This document shows positions 16,683-25,194 of a DNA stretch of 64,000 nucleotides, piece after piece. Source of the DNA: SIG622 sp045652245 (lineage in GTDB: Bacteria > Bacillota > Clostridia > Oscillospirales > CAG-382). The notes beneath the pieces are model-generated. The model was not told where the DNA came from and did not search any database. It saw only the letters and a program-made list of their open reading frames with translations. The stretch lies in contig JAZRTY010000039.1 in assembly GCA_045652245.1 (NCBI GenBank), positions 1 to 64,000 of the forward strand. Reading direction: 5' to 3'. How positions within the stretch are numbered: position 1 is the first letter of the stretch; each line of letters begins with the position of its first letter. Made by a program: the position numbers and the translations under genes.

Positions 16683-17303
16683 ATGCCAAATGTAAAGATG
16701 TTCGATATGGCAGGTAACGAAAAGGGCGAAATTACTCTTGCTGAAGGCGTTTTCGGCGTAGAAGTTAACGTTCCCGTTCTTCATTCGGTTATCCGCGCGT
16801 ATCTTTTAAATCAGAGACAGGGTACTCAGAGTACCAAGACCCGTGCAGAAGTTTCCGGCGGCGGTATCAAGCCCTGGAAGCAGAAAGGCACAGGTAGAGC
16901 AAGACAGGGTTCAACACGTTCACCTCAGTGGACACACGGTGGTATCGCATTCGGACCTAAGCCCCGTGACTGGAGAGTTTCTATCAACAAGAAGGTTAAG
17001 AGAGTTGCTATGCAGTCTGCTCTTTCTTCTAAGGTTGCTGACGGTGACCTTATCGTTGTTGACACTCTTGCAATGACAGAATACAAGACAAAGACTATCG
17101 CAGGAATGCTTAAGGCTCTCGGCGCTAAGAAAGCACTCATCGTGCTTCCTGAAGTTGACAAGATGGTTGTAGCTTCTGCTGCAAACATTCCCGGAGTAAA
17201 GACAGCAATCCCCGGAACACTTAACGCATACGACATCCTCAAGTACGACAAGTTCATCGTAGCTAAGGATGCTGTAGCAAAGATCGAGGAGGTATACGCA
17301 TAA
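16683..17303 (+). CDS. rplD: 50S ribosomal protein L4
   Basis: Exit-tunnel protein and, in several bacteria, the autogenous repressor of the S10 operon. 206 residues; the tunnel loop KPWKQKGTGRARQGS is intact. Its stop overlaps the rplW start (TAATG), implying translational coupling. Confidence 0.98.
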   Translation: MPNVKMFDMAGNEKGEITLAEGVFGVEVNVPVLHSVIRAYLLNQRQGTQSTKTRAEVSGGGIKPWKQKGTGRARQGSTRSPQWTHGGIAFGPKPRDWRVSINKKVKRVAMQSALSSKVADGDLIVVDTLAMTEYKTKTIAGMLKALGAKKALIVLPEVDKMVVASAANIPGVKTAIPGTLNAYDILKYDKFIVAKDAVAKIEEVYA

Positions 17304-17596
17304 TGAAAACAATGCATGACGTAATCATCCGCCCGATAATCACAGAGGCAAGCATGGACAGAATTGCCGACAAGAAGTACACCTTTGAAGTAGCTAAGAA
17401 TTCTAACAAGGTTGAAATCGCAAAGGCTTGTGAAGAGCTCTTCGGCGTAAAGGTTGAAAAGGTAACTGTTATAGCAATGAAGTCAAAGAACAAGAGAGTT
17501 GGATATCACCTCGGCAAGACTTCCGAATGGAAGAAAGCAATCGTAAAGCTTACAGCTGATTCCAAGACAATCGAGTTCTTCGATGAAATGATGTAA
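17303..17596 (+). CDS. rplW: 50S ribosomal protein L23
   Basis: Exit-site protein that docks signal recognition particle and trigger factor. 97 residues, opening with DVIIRPIITEASM and containing KVEKVTVIAMKSKNKRVG. It shares one base with the end of rplD. Confidence 0.97.
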   Translation: MKTMHDVIIRPIITEASMDRIADKKYTFEVAKNSNKVEIAKACEELFGVKVEKVTVIAMKSKNKRVGYHLGKTSEWKKAIVKLTADSKTIEFFDEMM

Positions 17597-17731
17597 TTTA
17601 CAAAAGAAGACGGAAAAAACCAAATTCTTTGGATGGCAGATGTGTGAATGTCGCAAACGGCAGATGTGCGACAGGCTGACAGTTCAGAACACTTATCTGC
17701 ACAAAAAAACTGCCGAGAAATGGAGTAAACA
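17597..17731 (+). promoter_or_regulatory. Structured spacer between rplW and rplB
   Basis: A 135-base gap with a near-duplicate GGCAGATGTGTGAATGTCGCA / GGCAGATGTGCGACA. TGTCGCA can pair with TGCGACA. There is no supported gene. The hairpin could be an mRNA-processing or protein-binding site; function unknown. Confidence 0.35.
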
Positions 17732-18565
17732 ATGGCTAATAAGACATATAAACCTACTACTCCGGCCAGAAGAAATATGACTGTTCCGGGCTTTGAGGAA
17801 ATTACAAAGAAGACTCCCGAAAAAAGCCTTATTACAGTTCTTAAGAAGAACGCCGGACGTAATAATACAGGTAAAATCACCGTTCGTCATCAGGGCGGCG
17901 GCAACAGAAAGAAATACAGAATTATCGACTTCAAGAAGAACATTCAGGATGTTCCTGCAAAGGTTATCGGAATTGAGTACGATCCTAACAGAACAGCTTA
18001 CATCGCTCTTCTTCAGTATGAAAACGGTACAAAGACATACAGCATCGCTCCTGTGGGACTCACAGCAGGCGACACTGTAATCAACAGTGCTAATGCTGAT
18101 ATTAAGGTTGGTAACGTTCTTCCTATCGCTAATATTCCGGTAGGTACATTTATCCACAACATCGAACTTTATCCCGGTAAGGGCGGTCAGCTTGTACGTA
18201 GTGCAGGTGCTGCAGCTCAGCTTATGGCTAAGGAAAACGGTGTAGCACAGGTAAGACTTCCTTCAGGTGAAGTTAGAATCGTAAGACTCGACTGCAAGGC
18301 TACAATCGGTCAGGTTGGCAATCTTGAACACGAAAATATCAAGATTGGTAAAGCCGGTAAGAAGCGTCACATGGGTATCCGCCCGACAGTACGTGGTTCT
18401 GTAATGAACCCCTGCGACCATCCTCACGGTGGTGGTGAAGGTCGTGCTCCTATCGGTAGACCCTCCCCTGTTACACCCTGGGGTAAGCCTACTATGGGTT
18501 ATAAGACCAGAAACAAGAAGGCAAGAACTAATAAGTTCATTGTTAAGAGAAGAAACGATAAGTAA
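17732..18565 (+). CDS. rplB: 50S ribosomal protein L2
   Basis: Core 50S protein needed for subunit association and peptidyl transfer. 277 residues; the C-terminal signature with the conserved histidine, NPCDHPHGGGEGRAPIG, is present. Confidence 0.98.
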   Translation: MANKTYKPTTPARRNMTVPGFEEITKKTPEKSLITVLKKNAGRNNTGKITVRHQGGGNRKKYRIIDFKKNIQDVPAKVIGIEYDPNRTAYIALLQYENGTKTYSIAPVGLTAGDTVINSANADIKVGNVLPIANIPVGTFIHNIELYPGKGGQLVRSAGAAAQLMAKENGVAQVRLPSGEVRIVRLDCKATIGQVGNLEHENIKIGKAGKKRHMGIRPTVRGSVMNPCDHPHGGGEGRAPIGRPSPVTPWGKPTMGYKTRNKKARTNKFIVKRRNDK

Positions 18566-18619
18566 TATAGCGATATAAACGTTATAAACTCCAAAGTTTT
18601 TTAGAAGGAGGCAAACAGA

Positions 18620-18898
18620 ATGAGCAGAAGTATCAAAAAGGGACCATATGTAGAAGCTAAGCTCTTTACAAGAATCGAAGCTATGAACGCTGCCGGTGAA
18701 AAGAGAGTTCTTAAGACTTGGTCCAGAGCTTCAACAATATTCCCTCAGTTCGTAGGACACACAATTGCAGTTCATGATGGCAGAAAGCACGTGCCGGTTT
18801 ATGTTACCGAAGATATGGTAGGTCACAAGCTCGGTGAGTTCGCACCCACAAGAACTTTTAAGGGTCATGCGGGCACTAAGACATCAAACAACGGTTGA
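18620..18898 (+). CDS. rpsS: 30S ribosomal protein S19
   Basis: Head protein of the 30S subunit. 92 residues, starting SRSIKKGPYVEAKL and ending EFAPTRTFKGHAG. Good AGAAGGAGG upstream. Confidence 0.98.
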   Translation: MSRSIKKGPYVEAKLFTRIEAMNAAGEKRVLKTWSRASTIFPQFVGHTIAVHDGRKHVPVYVTEDMVGHKLGEFAPTRTFKGHAGTKTSNNG

Positions 18899-18970
18899 TA
18901 ATTGTTAAAGCATAGATATACGCAAATCCGATATACTCGGTAAGATTTGCGAAAGGAGGAAATGACAAAG

Positions 18971-19306
18971 ATGGAAGCAAAGGCTTATTTAAAAGATTTA
19001 AGAATTTCTCCCAGAAAAGTTAAAATTGTTCTTGATTTAATAAGAGGAAAAGACGCTGCAACTGCTGCAGGTATCCTTATGAATACAAGAAAGGCAGCTT
19101 CAGAACCTGTACTTAAGCTTCTGAAGAGTGCTATGGCAAATGCTGAAAACAATATGAGCATGGACGTAAGCAAGCTCTATGTTTCTCAGTGCTTCGTAAC
19201 AGAAGGCAGAACAGCTAAAAGAATTATGCCCCGTGCACAGGGTAGAGCTTTCAGAATATTTAAGAGAAGCTCACACATTACTCTTGCAGTGGCTGAAAAA
19301 GAATAA
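18971..19306 (+). CDS. rplV: 50S ribosomal protein L22
   Basis: Exit-tunnel protein. The chosen ATG at 18971 gives 111 residues beginning MEAKAYLKDLRISPRKV, the normal family start. ATGs in frame at 18947 and 18962 lie upstream of or too near the AAAGGAGG (18952-18959). Confidence 0.95.
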   Translation: MEAKAYLKDLRISPRKVKIVLDLIRGKDAATAAGILMNTRKAASEPVLKLLKSAMANAENNMSMDVSKLYVSQCFVTEGRTAKRIMPRAQGRAFRIFKRSSHITLAVAEKE

Positions 19307-19357
19307 TCCTAAGAACGCGTAAAAGCGTAAATCTAACAAGGAGGCAAATTACGAAAT

Positions 19358-20071
19358 ATGGGACAAAAGGTTAATCCCCACGGACTTCGTGTGGGCGTAA
19401 TAAAAAATTGGGATTCCAGATGGTTCGTAAAGGACGAAGTATTCGGCGACACACTCGTAGCTGACTACAAGCTCAGAACTTGGCTTAAGAACAAGCTCAA
19501 GAAAAACGGAGTTCCGAAAATTGAAATTGAAAGAGACGGCAAGGGTAAACTCAAGGTAGTTATCCATTGCGCAAAGCCCGGTACCATTATCGGTAAGGGT
19601 GGTGCAGACCTTCAGGTTCTCAAGGACGAAATCGAAGCGTTTGCAAAGCAGCCTGTTGCTATTAAGGTTGAAGAAGTTAAGTTCATTGACCTTGACGCAC
19701 AGCTCGTTGCTGAAAATGTTGCTTCACAGCTTGAAAACAGAATTGCTTTCAGACGTGCTATGAAGCAGGCAATCGGCAGAACTATGAAGCTCGGCGCAAG
19801 AGGTATCAAAATCGCTTGCTCCGGAAGACTCAACGGTGCTGAAATTGCAAGAACCGAGCATTACCACGAAGGTACTATTCCGCTTCAGACAATCAGAGCT
19901 GACATTGACTACGGCTTTGCAGAAGCAGATACAACCTACGGTAAAATCGGTATCAAGGTTTGGATTTACCAGGGTGAGGTTCTCCCCACAGTAAAGAGAG
20001 AAAACCGCGGACCCCGTCGTGACAGACGTGACGACAGACGCGCAGAACGCAAGGAAGGGGGAGCTAACTAA
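19358..20071 (+). CDS. rpsC: 30S ribosomal protein S3
   Basis: mRNA-entry-channel protein with KH domain. 237 residues; GTIIGKGGADLQVLKDE is the KH GXXG loop. The C-terminus has an extended arginine/aspartate-rich tail (RGPRRDRRDDRRAERKEGG). Its stop overlaps the rplP start (TAATG). Confidence 0.97.
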   Translation: MGQKVNPHGLRVGVIKNWDSRWFVKDEVFGDTLVADYKLRTWLKNKLKKNGVPKIEIERDGKGKLKVVIHCAKPGTIIGKGGADLQVLKDEIEAFAKQPVAIKVEEVKFIDLDAQLVAENVASQLENRIAFRRAMKQAIGRTMKLGARGIKIACSGRLNGAEIARTEHYHEGTIPLQTIRADIDYGFAEADTTYGKIGIKVWIYQGEVLPTVKRENRGPRRDRRDDRRAERKEGGAN

Positions 20072-20496
20072 TGTTAATGCCAAAGAGAGTAAAATACAGA
20101 AGAGTTCACAGAGGCAGAATGAAGGGTGTAGCTACAAGAGGTAACAAGGTTACCAACGGTACCTTCGGTCTTCAGGCAACTGAACCCGGCTGGATTACAA
20201 GCAATCAGATAGAGGCTGCCCGTATCGCTATGACAAGATACATCAAGCGTGGTGGTCAGGTTTGGATTAAGATATTCCCCGATAAGCCGGTAACAGAAAA
20301 GCCTGCTGAAACTCGAATGGGTTCAGGTAAGGGTTCACCTGAGTACTGGGTATCGGTAGTTAAGCCCGGCAGAGTAATGTTCGAGATGGACGGCATCTCG
20401 GAAGAGGTTGCTCGTGAGGCTATGCGTCTTGCTTCACACAAGCTTCCGATTAAGTGTAAGTTTGTTAAGAAGGAAGAAACAGTAGAGGAGGCATAA
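20071..20496 (+). CDS. rplP: 50S ribosomal protein L16
   Basis: A-site region protein of the large subunit. 141 residues beginning MLMPKRVKYRRVHRG, with RMGSGKGSPEYWV in the middle. Translationally coupled to rpsC by a TAATG overlap. Confidence 0.98.
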   Translation: MLMPKRVKYRRVHRGRMKGVATRGNKVTNGTFGLQATEPGWITSNQIEAARIAMTRYIKRGGQVWIKIFPDKPVTEKPAETRMGSGKGSPEYWVSVVKPGRVMFEMDGISEEVAREAMRLASHKLPIKCKFVKKEETVEEA

Positions 20497-20502
20497 GGCT
20501 TT

Positions 20503-20697
20503 ATGAAAATAACGGAAATAAGAGAAAAGACTTCCGCTGAGCTTATGGAGCTTTTAAAGGAACAGAAAGCACAGCTGTTCAATCTCCGTTTTCAGCACGC
20601 AATAAATCAGCTCGACAATCCTGCGAAGATTGTTGAAACAAAGAAGACTATCGCCAAAATTCTTACAGTAATCACTGAAAAAGAAAAACAGGCATAA
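20503..20697 (+). CDS. rpmC: 50S ribosomal protein L29
   Basis: Small exit-site protein, 64 residues, with the alpha-helical LMELLKEQKAQLFNLRFQHA core. Six bases after rplP. Confidence 0.96.
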   Translation: MKITEIREKTSAELMELLKEQKAQLFNLRFQHAINQLDNPAKIVETKKTIAKILTVITEKEKQA

Positions 20698-20717
20698 GCG
20701 GGAAGGAGTAAGTTAAG

Positions 20718-20972
20718 ATGGAAAGAAATCTCAGAAAAACAAGAGTTGGACGCGTTGTTAGCAATAAGATGCAGAAGACAATAGTTGTTGCCATCGAGGA
20801 TAACGTTAAGCACCCGCTTTACAAGAAGGTTATCAAGAGAACCGTAAAGTTCAAGGCTCATGACGAGGAGAATGTTTGCGGAATCGGCGACAAGGTAGAA
20901 ATTATGGAGACAAGACCTCTTTCTAAGGATAAGAACTGGAGACTTGTCAGAATAATTGAAAAAGCTAAGTAA
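20718..20972 (+). CDS. rpsQ: 30S ribosomal protein S17
   Basis: Primary 16S rRNA binder. 84 residues with RKTRVGRVVSNKMQKTIVVAIE and the conserved HPLYKKVIKRT segment. Confidence 0.97.
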   Translation: MERNLRKTRVGRVVSNKMQKTIVVAIEDNVKHPLYKKVIKRTVKFKAHDEENVCGIGDKVEIMETRPLSKDKNWRLVRIIEKAK

Positions 20973-21035
20973 TTTCCACAATAATAGAAGCTGTGCGTGC
21001 AAAGACACGCACGGATATACAGGAGGACACAAGAA

Positions 21036-21404
21036 ATGTTACAACAGCAGTCTATGATGAAGGTTGCCGATAACACCGGCGCCAAGGAAATCATGTGCAT
21101 TCGTGTGCTCGGCGGAACAGGCAGAAGATACGCAAGAATCGGCGACGTTGTCGTTGCGGCAGTCAAGAAAGCAACTCCCGGTGGTGTTGTTAAAAAGGGT
21201 GACGTAGTTAAGGCAGTAGTCGTAAGAACAGTACAGCCCCTTCGCCGTGCAGATGGCAGCTACATCAGATTTGATGAAAATGCAGCTGTTATTATAAAGG
21301 AAGACAAGAACCCCAGAGGTACTCGTATATTTGGACCGATTGCCAGAGAGCTTCGTGAAAAGGATTATTTAAAGATTCTTTCACTTGCTCCGGAAGTACT
21401 TTAA
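21036..21404 (+). CDS. rplN: 50S ribosomal protein L14
   Basis: Inter-subunit bridge protein. ATG at 21036 after CAGGAGGACACAAGAA gives the standard 122 residues (MLQQQSMMKVADNTGAKE); the longer upstream frame is discarded. ENAAVIIKEDKNPRGTRIFGP is the family signature region. Confidence 0.97.
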   Translation: MLQQQSMMKVADNTGAKEIMCIRVLGGTGRRYARIGDVVVAAVKKATPGGVVKKGDVVKAVVVRTVQPLRRADGSYIRFDENAAVIIKEDKNPRGTRIFGPIARELREKDYLKILSLAPEVL

Positions 21405-21416
21405 GGAGGTCGCAAA

Positions 21417-21758
21417 ATGGCTAAAATTCTTACAAAATATCAGAAGAAACTCAATGTTCGTACAGGCGACACTGTAGTTATAATTTCAGGTGATGATAAG
21501 GGCAAGACCGGTAAGGTTCTTGAAGTGTCACCGGCTGAAGGCAAAATTATCGTTGAAGGCGTTAACATGATTACAAAGCATGTAAAGCCCAGACGTGAAG
21601 GCGAAGAAGGCGGCAGAATTCAGGCTGAAGGTGCTTTCTACGCATGTAAAGCAATGGTTGTATGCTCTAAGTGTAATAAGGGCGTAAGAGTTGCTCACAA
21701 AATTCTCGAAGATGGCTCAAAGATCCGTGTTTGTGCAAAATGCGGCGAAAGCCTTTAA
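21417..21758 (+). CDS. rplX: 50S ribosomal protein L24
   Basis: Assembly-initiator protein with an N-terminal KOW motif (GDTVVIISGDDKGKTGKV). 113 residues. The C-terminus keeps a four-cysteine zinc site (Cys83/Cys86 and Cys106/Cys109). Confidence 0.97.
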   Translation: MAKILTKYQKKLNVRTGDTVVIISGDDKGKTGKVLEVSPAEGKIIVEGVNMITKHVKPRREGEEGGRIQAEGAFYACKAMVVCSKCNKGVRVAHKILEDGSKIRVCAKCGESL

Positions 21759-21778
21759 TTTAAGGGAGGTAAAGCAAA

Positions 21779-22318
21779 ATGGCAAGACTTACAGAAATGT
21801 ATAAAAATGAAGTTGCACCTGCCCTTATGAAAAAGTTCGAGTACAAGAGTCCTATGCAGATTCCGAAGATCGACAAGGTTGTTATCAACGTTGGTGCAGG
21901 TGAAGCTAAGGATAACTCAAAGGTAATCGATAACATTATCAATGACCTTGGTATTATCACAGGTCAGAAGGCAGTTGCGACAATCGCAAAGAAATCTGTT
22001 GCTAACTTCAAAATCCGTCAGGGTATGAAGCTTGGCGCTAAGGTTACTCTCAGAGGCGAAAAGATGTATGAGTTCCTCGACAGACTCTTCAATCTCTCTC
22101 TTCCCAGAGTTCGTGACTTCAAGGGTATCAATCCCAACTCCTTCGACGGCAGAGGTAACTACTCTCTCGGTCTTAAGGAACAGCTCATATTCCCTGAAAT
22201 CGAATATGACAAGATTGATGCTATCCGTGGTATGGATATTGCAATCGTAACAACAGCTACAAACGATGAGCATGCAAGAGAGCTTCTTGCTCTTATGGGC
22301 GCTCCGTTTGCAAAGTAA
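21779..22318 (+). CDS. rplE: 50S ribosomal protein L5
   Basis: 5S rRNA-binding protein contacting the P-site tRNA. 179 residues with IPKIDKVVINVGAGEA and FPEIEYDKIDAIRGMDI. Confidence 0.98.
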   Translation: MARLTEMYKNEVAPALMKKFEYKSPMQIPKIDKVVINVGAGEAKDNSKVIDNIINDLGIITGQKAVATIAKKSVANFKIRQGMKLGAKVTLRGEKMYEFLDRLFNLSLPRVRDFKGINPNSFDGRGNYSLGLKEQLIFPEIEYDKIDAIRGMDIAIVTTATNDEHARELLALMGAPFAK

Positions 22319-22338
22319 TAGAGGGGTAGGAAAAGATT

Positions 22339-22524
22339 ATGGCAAAGAAATCAATGATTTTAAAGCAGCAGAGAAAGCAGAAGTTCTCTACTCGCGAATA
22401 CAACAGATGTAAAATTTGTGGCCGCCCCCATGCTTATATGAGAAAGTACGGTATCTGCCGTATCTGTTTCAGAGAGCTTGCATACAAAGGCCAGATTCCG
22501 GGCGTTAGAAAGGCAAGCTGGTAA
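22339..22524 (+). CDS. rpsN: 30S ribosomal protein S14, zinc type
   Basis: Short zinc-binding S14 (type Z), 61 residues, with Cys24-x2-Cys27 and Cys40-x2-Cys43, and the ending IPGVRKASW. This zinc form is the paralog usually encoded in the operon of Gram-positive bacteria. Confidence 0.97.
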   Translation: MAKKSMILKQQRKQKFSTREYNRCKICGRPHAYMRKYGICRICFRELAYKGQIPGVRKASW

Positions 22525-22574
22525 TACGCCAAGAGCGAAATACCAAAAAAATTAGCATTTAAGGAGGCAATAAA

Positions 22575-22970
22575 ATGCAGATAACAGACGTTATTGCGGA
22601 TATGCTTACTCGTATTCGTAACGCAAGCAGCGCAAAGCACGAAACAGTAGACATTCCTGCATCAGGTGTTAAGAAAGCAATCGCTGACATCCTCTGCGAG
22701 GAAGGCTACGTAAGTGGCTATCAGATAATTGAAGACGGCAAGCAGGGTATCATCAGAGTTACTCTTAAGTACAATGCAAAGAAGCCTGTAATTCAGGGTC
22801 TTCGCAGAGTATCAAAGCCGGGTCTTAGAATTTACTCAGGCTGTGAAGATATGCCGGTAGTTATGAAGGGTCTTGGTACTGCTATCATTTCTACTTCTAA
22901 GGGCATTATGACAGACAAGAAGGCAAGACGTGAACACGTTGGTGGCGAAGTTCTTGCATTCATCTGGTAA
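22575..22970 (+). CDS. rpsH: 30S ribosomal protein S8
   Basis: 16S rRNA-binding assembly protein and autoregulator of the spc operon in enterobacteria. 131 residues, ending with STSKGIMTDKKARREHVGGEVLAFIW. AAGGAGG precedes it. Confidence 0.97.
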   Translation: MQITDVIADMLTRIRNASSAKHETVDIPASGVKKAIADILCEEGYVSGYQIIEDGKQGIIRVTLKYNAKKPVIQGLRRVSKPGLRIYSGCEDMPVVMKGLGTAIISTSKGIMTDKKARREHVGGEVLAFIW

Positions 22971-23065
22971 TTTATCAAAAATAATCGGTGTATAATCACC
23001 CGTTTGCGTTTCAATAGACAGAAAAGACGCAGGCGTACTCTAAAATCATTTTAAGGAGAAAATTT

Positions 23066-23599
23066 ATGTCAAGAATCGGAAGAATGCCGATAACTGTTCC
23101 CGCCGGAGTTGAAGTAAAACTCGACGGTGCAACACTTACGGTTAAGGGTAAGAACGGTACTCTTACACAGACTTTCCACCCTGATATGATTATCAAGGTT
23201 GAAGCTGGTGTAATTACTGTTGAAAGACCTACAGAAAACAAAAATCACAAGGCTCTTCACGGTCTTACAAGAACACTTATCTCAAATATGGTAGTAGGTG
23301 TTACAGAAGGCTACAAGAAGGAGCTTGAAATCAACGGCGTTGGTTACAGAGCACAGAAGAACGGCAAGAAGCTCGTTATGACACTCGGTTACTCACACCC
23401 TGTTGAAATGGAAGAACCTGCAGGCATCACATTCGATGTTCAGGAAAACAAGATTACAGTAAGCGGCGCTGACAAACAGCAGGTTGGTCAGGTTGCAGCT
23501 GAAATAAGAAGCAAGAGACCTCCGGAACCCTACCTTGGTAAGGGCGTTAAGTATGTTGAAGAACATATCAGACGTAAATCCGGTAAGGCCGGCAAATAA
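23066..23599 (+). CDS. rplF: 50S ribosomal protein L6
   Basis: Protein near the factor-binding site. 177 residues with SRIGRMPITVPAGVEV at the start and the C-terminal signature PPEPYLGKGVKYVEE. Confidence 0.98.
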   Translation: MSRIGRMPITVPAGVEVKLDGATLTVKGKNGTLTQTFHPDMIIKVEAGVITVERPTENKNHKALHGLTRTLISNMVVGVTEGYKKELEINGVGYRAQKNGKKLVMTLGYSHPVEMEEPAGITFDVQENKITVSGADKQQVGQVAAEIRSKRPPEPYLGKGVKYVEEHIRRKSGKAGK

Positions 23600-23620
23600 C
23601 GGGAAGGAGAGACAAGTACA

Positions 23621-23980
23621 ATGGTATCAAGAAAAGATGCAAATGCACAGAGAAAAAAGAGACACATCAGAGTACGTGCTAAAATTTCCGGCACAGCAGC
23701 TCGCCCCCGTCTTTGCGTATATCGTTCACTCAATAACATCTATGTTCAGATTATTGATGACACCTGTGGTAAGACACTTGTAAGCGCTTCTTCTGTTGAA
23801 AAAGAGTTCGGCAAGAACGGTGGTAACAAGGAAGATGCAAAGAAGGTTGGAGAACTCGCAGCAAAGCGTGCTCTCGAAAAGGGTATTACAGAAGTCGTTT
23901 TCGACAGAGGCGGCTATCTCTTCCACGGACGTGTAGCAGCACTCGCTGAAGGCGCCCGCGCGGCAGGACTTAAATTCTAA
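23621..23980 (+). CDS. rplR: 50S ribosomal protein L18
   Basis: 5S rRNA-binding protein. 119 residues ending with FDRGGYLFHGRVAALAEGARAAGL, the family C-terminal signature. Confidence 0.98.
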   Translation: MVSRKDANAQRKKRHIRVRAKISGTAARPRLCVYRSLNNIYVQIIDDTCGKTLVSASSVEKEFGKNGGNKEDAKKVGELAAKRALEKGITEVVFDRGGYLFHGRVAALAEGARAAGLKF

Positions 23981-23992
23981 GGAGGTTTACCA

Positions 23993-24496
23993 ATGGCTAA
24001 GAACATAGATACAGCAACAAACGAACTTGAAGAAACAGTCGTTGTCACAAGACGTGTTTCCAAGACTGTAAAGGGTGGACGTATTATGCGTTTCGCTGCA
24101 GTAGTTGTTGTTGGTGACAGAAACGGTCACATCGGCTACGGTACAGGTAAATCAGCCGAAGTACCCGAAGCTATTAAGAAAGCAATCGAAGATGCAAAGA
24201 AGAATATGATTACAGTATCCCTCAAGGGTACATCTATTCCTCACGAAGTAATCGGTGAATTTGGTGCAGCAAGAGTACTTATAAAGCCTGCTGCAGAAGG
24301 TACCGGTATCATCGCCGGAGGTACTTGCCGTGCAGTTCTTGAACTTGCAGGTATCAGAGACATCCGTGCAAAATCACTTCGTTCAAACAACAAAATCAAT
24401 GTAGTTAAGGCTACATTTGCAGGTCTTGCAAGCCTTAGAACAGCACAGGAAGTTGCTGCTCTCAGAGGTAAGAATGCACAGGACCTTACAAAGTAA
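23993..24496 (+). CDS. rpsE: 30S ribosomal protein S5
   Basis: Decoding-fidelity protein with a double-stranded-RNA-binding-like N-domain. 167 residues. KTVKGGRIMRFAAVVVVGDRNGHIG is at the N-terminus and ARVLIKPAAEGTGIIAGG in the C-domain. Confidence 0.98.
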   Translation: MAKNIDTATNELEETVVVTRRVSKTVKGGRIMRFAAVVVVGDRNGHIGYGTGKSAEVPEAIKKAIEDAKKNMITVSLKGTSIPHEVIGEFGAARVLIKPAAEGTGIIAGGTCRAVLELAGIRDIRAKSLRSNNKINVVKATFAGLASLRTAQEVAALRGKNAQDLTK

Positions 24497-24512
24497 TAGG
24501 AGGACGCAGATA

Positions 24513-24698
24513 ATGGCACAGATTAAGGTAACTCTAAAAAAGAGTCTTATTGGCCGTAAGGCTAATCACATTGCTACTGCGAATTCCATGGGACTTCGCA
24601 AGATCGGCGATACAAGCATTCAGACAAAGAATGCAGCTACAGAAGGTAAAATCGCCCTCATCAGCTATCTTGTTGATGCTGAAGAAGTAAATGGCTAA
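24513..24698 (+). CDS. rpmD: 50S ribosomal protein L30
   Basis: 61 residues, the usual size, beginning MAQIKVTLKKSLIGRK. The ATG at 24513 is preceded by ATAGGAGGACGCAGATA. The longer frame that opens inside rpsE is not used. Confidence 0.96.
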   Translation: MAQIKVTLKKSLIGRKANHIATANSMGLRKIGDTSIQTKNAATEGKIALISYLVDAEEVNG

Positions 24699-24749
24699 TT
24701 AAGATAGCACCAATTCGGACATTCGTGTCCAGAGAAAGGATGAATTAAA

Positions 24750-25193
24750 ATGAAGCTTCATGAACTTACACCTGCTGCAGGTTCAGCGCAGAAGGCTTGG
24801 AGAAAGGGACGTGGTCCCGGCTCAGGTAACGGCAAGACTGCAGGTAAAGGTCACAAGGGTCAGAACGCAAGAAGCGGCGGCGGTGTACGTCCCGGCTTTG
24901 AAGGCGGTCAGATTCCTATGTACAGAAGACTCCCTAAGAGAGGCTTTACAAACGATATGTTCAAGAAGGAATACGCTATTATTAACGTAGGAGCTCTTGA
25001 TAAATTTGAAGATGGCGCAACTGTTACAGTTGAAACACTTGTAGCTGAGGGCATGATAAGAAACATCAAGAGTGGTGTTAAGGTTCTCGGTACAGGCGAC
25101 ATCACAAAGAAGCTCACAGTACAGGCAAACCTCTTCTCTGCATCAGCTAAAGAGAAAATCGAGGCTGCCGGAGGAAAGGCTGAGGTGATTTGA
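24750..25193 (+). CDS. rplO: 50S ribosomal protein L15
   Basis: Late-assembly 50S protein. 147 residues beginning MKLHELTPAAGSAQK with the glycine/lysine-rich RGPGSGNGKTAGKGHKGQ region. It ends with TGA one base before the secY start. Confidence 0.98.
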   Translation: MKLHELTPAAGSAQKAWRKGRGPGSGNGKTAGKGHKGQNARSGGGVRPGFEGGQIPMYRRLPKRGFTNDMFKKEYAIINVGALDKFEDGATVTVETLVAEGMIRNIKSGVKVLGTGDITKKLTVQANLFSASAKEKIEAAGGKAEVI

Positions 25194-25194
25194 A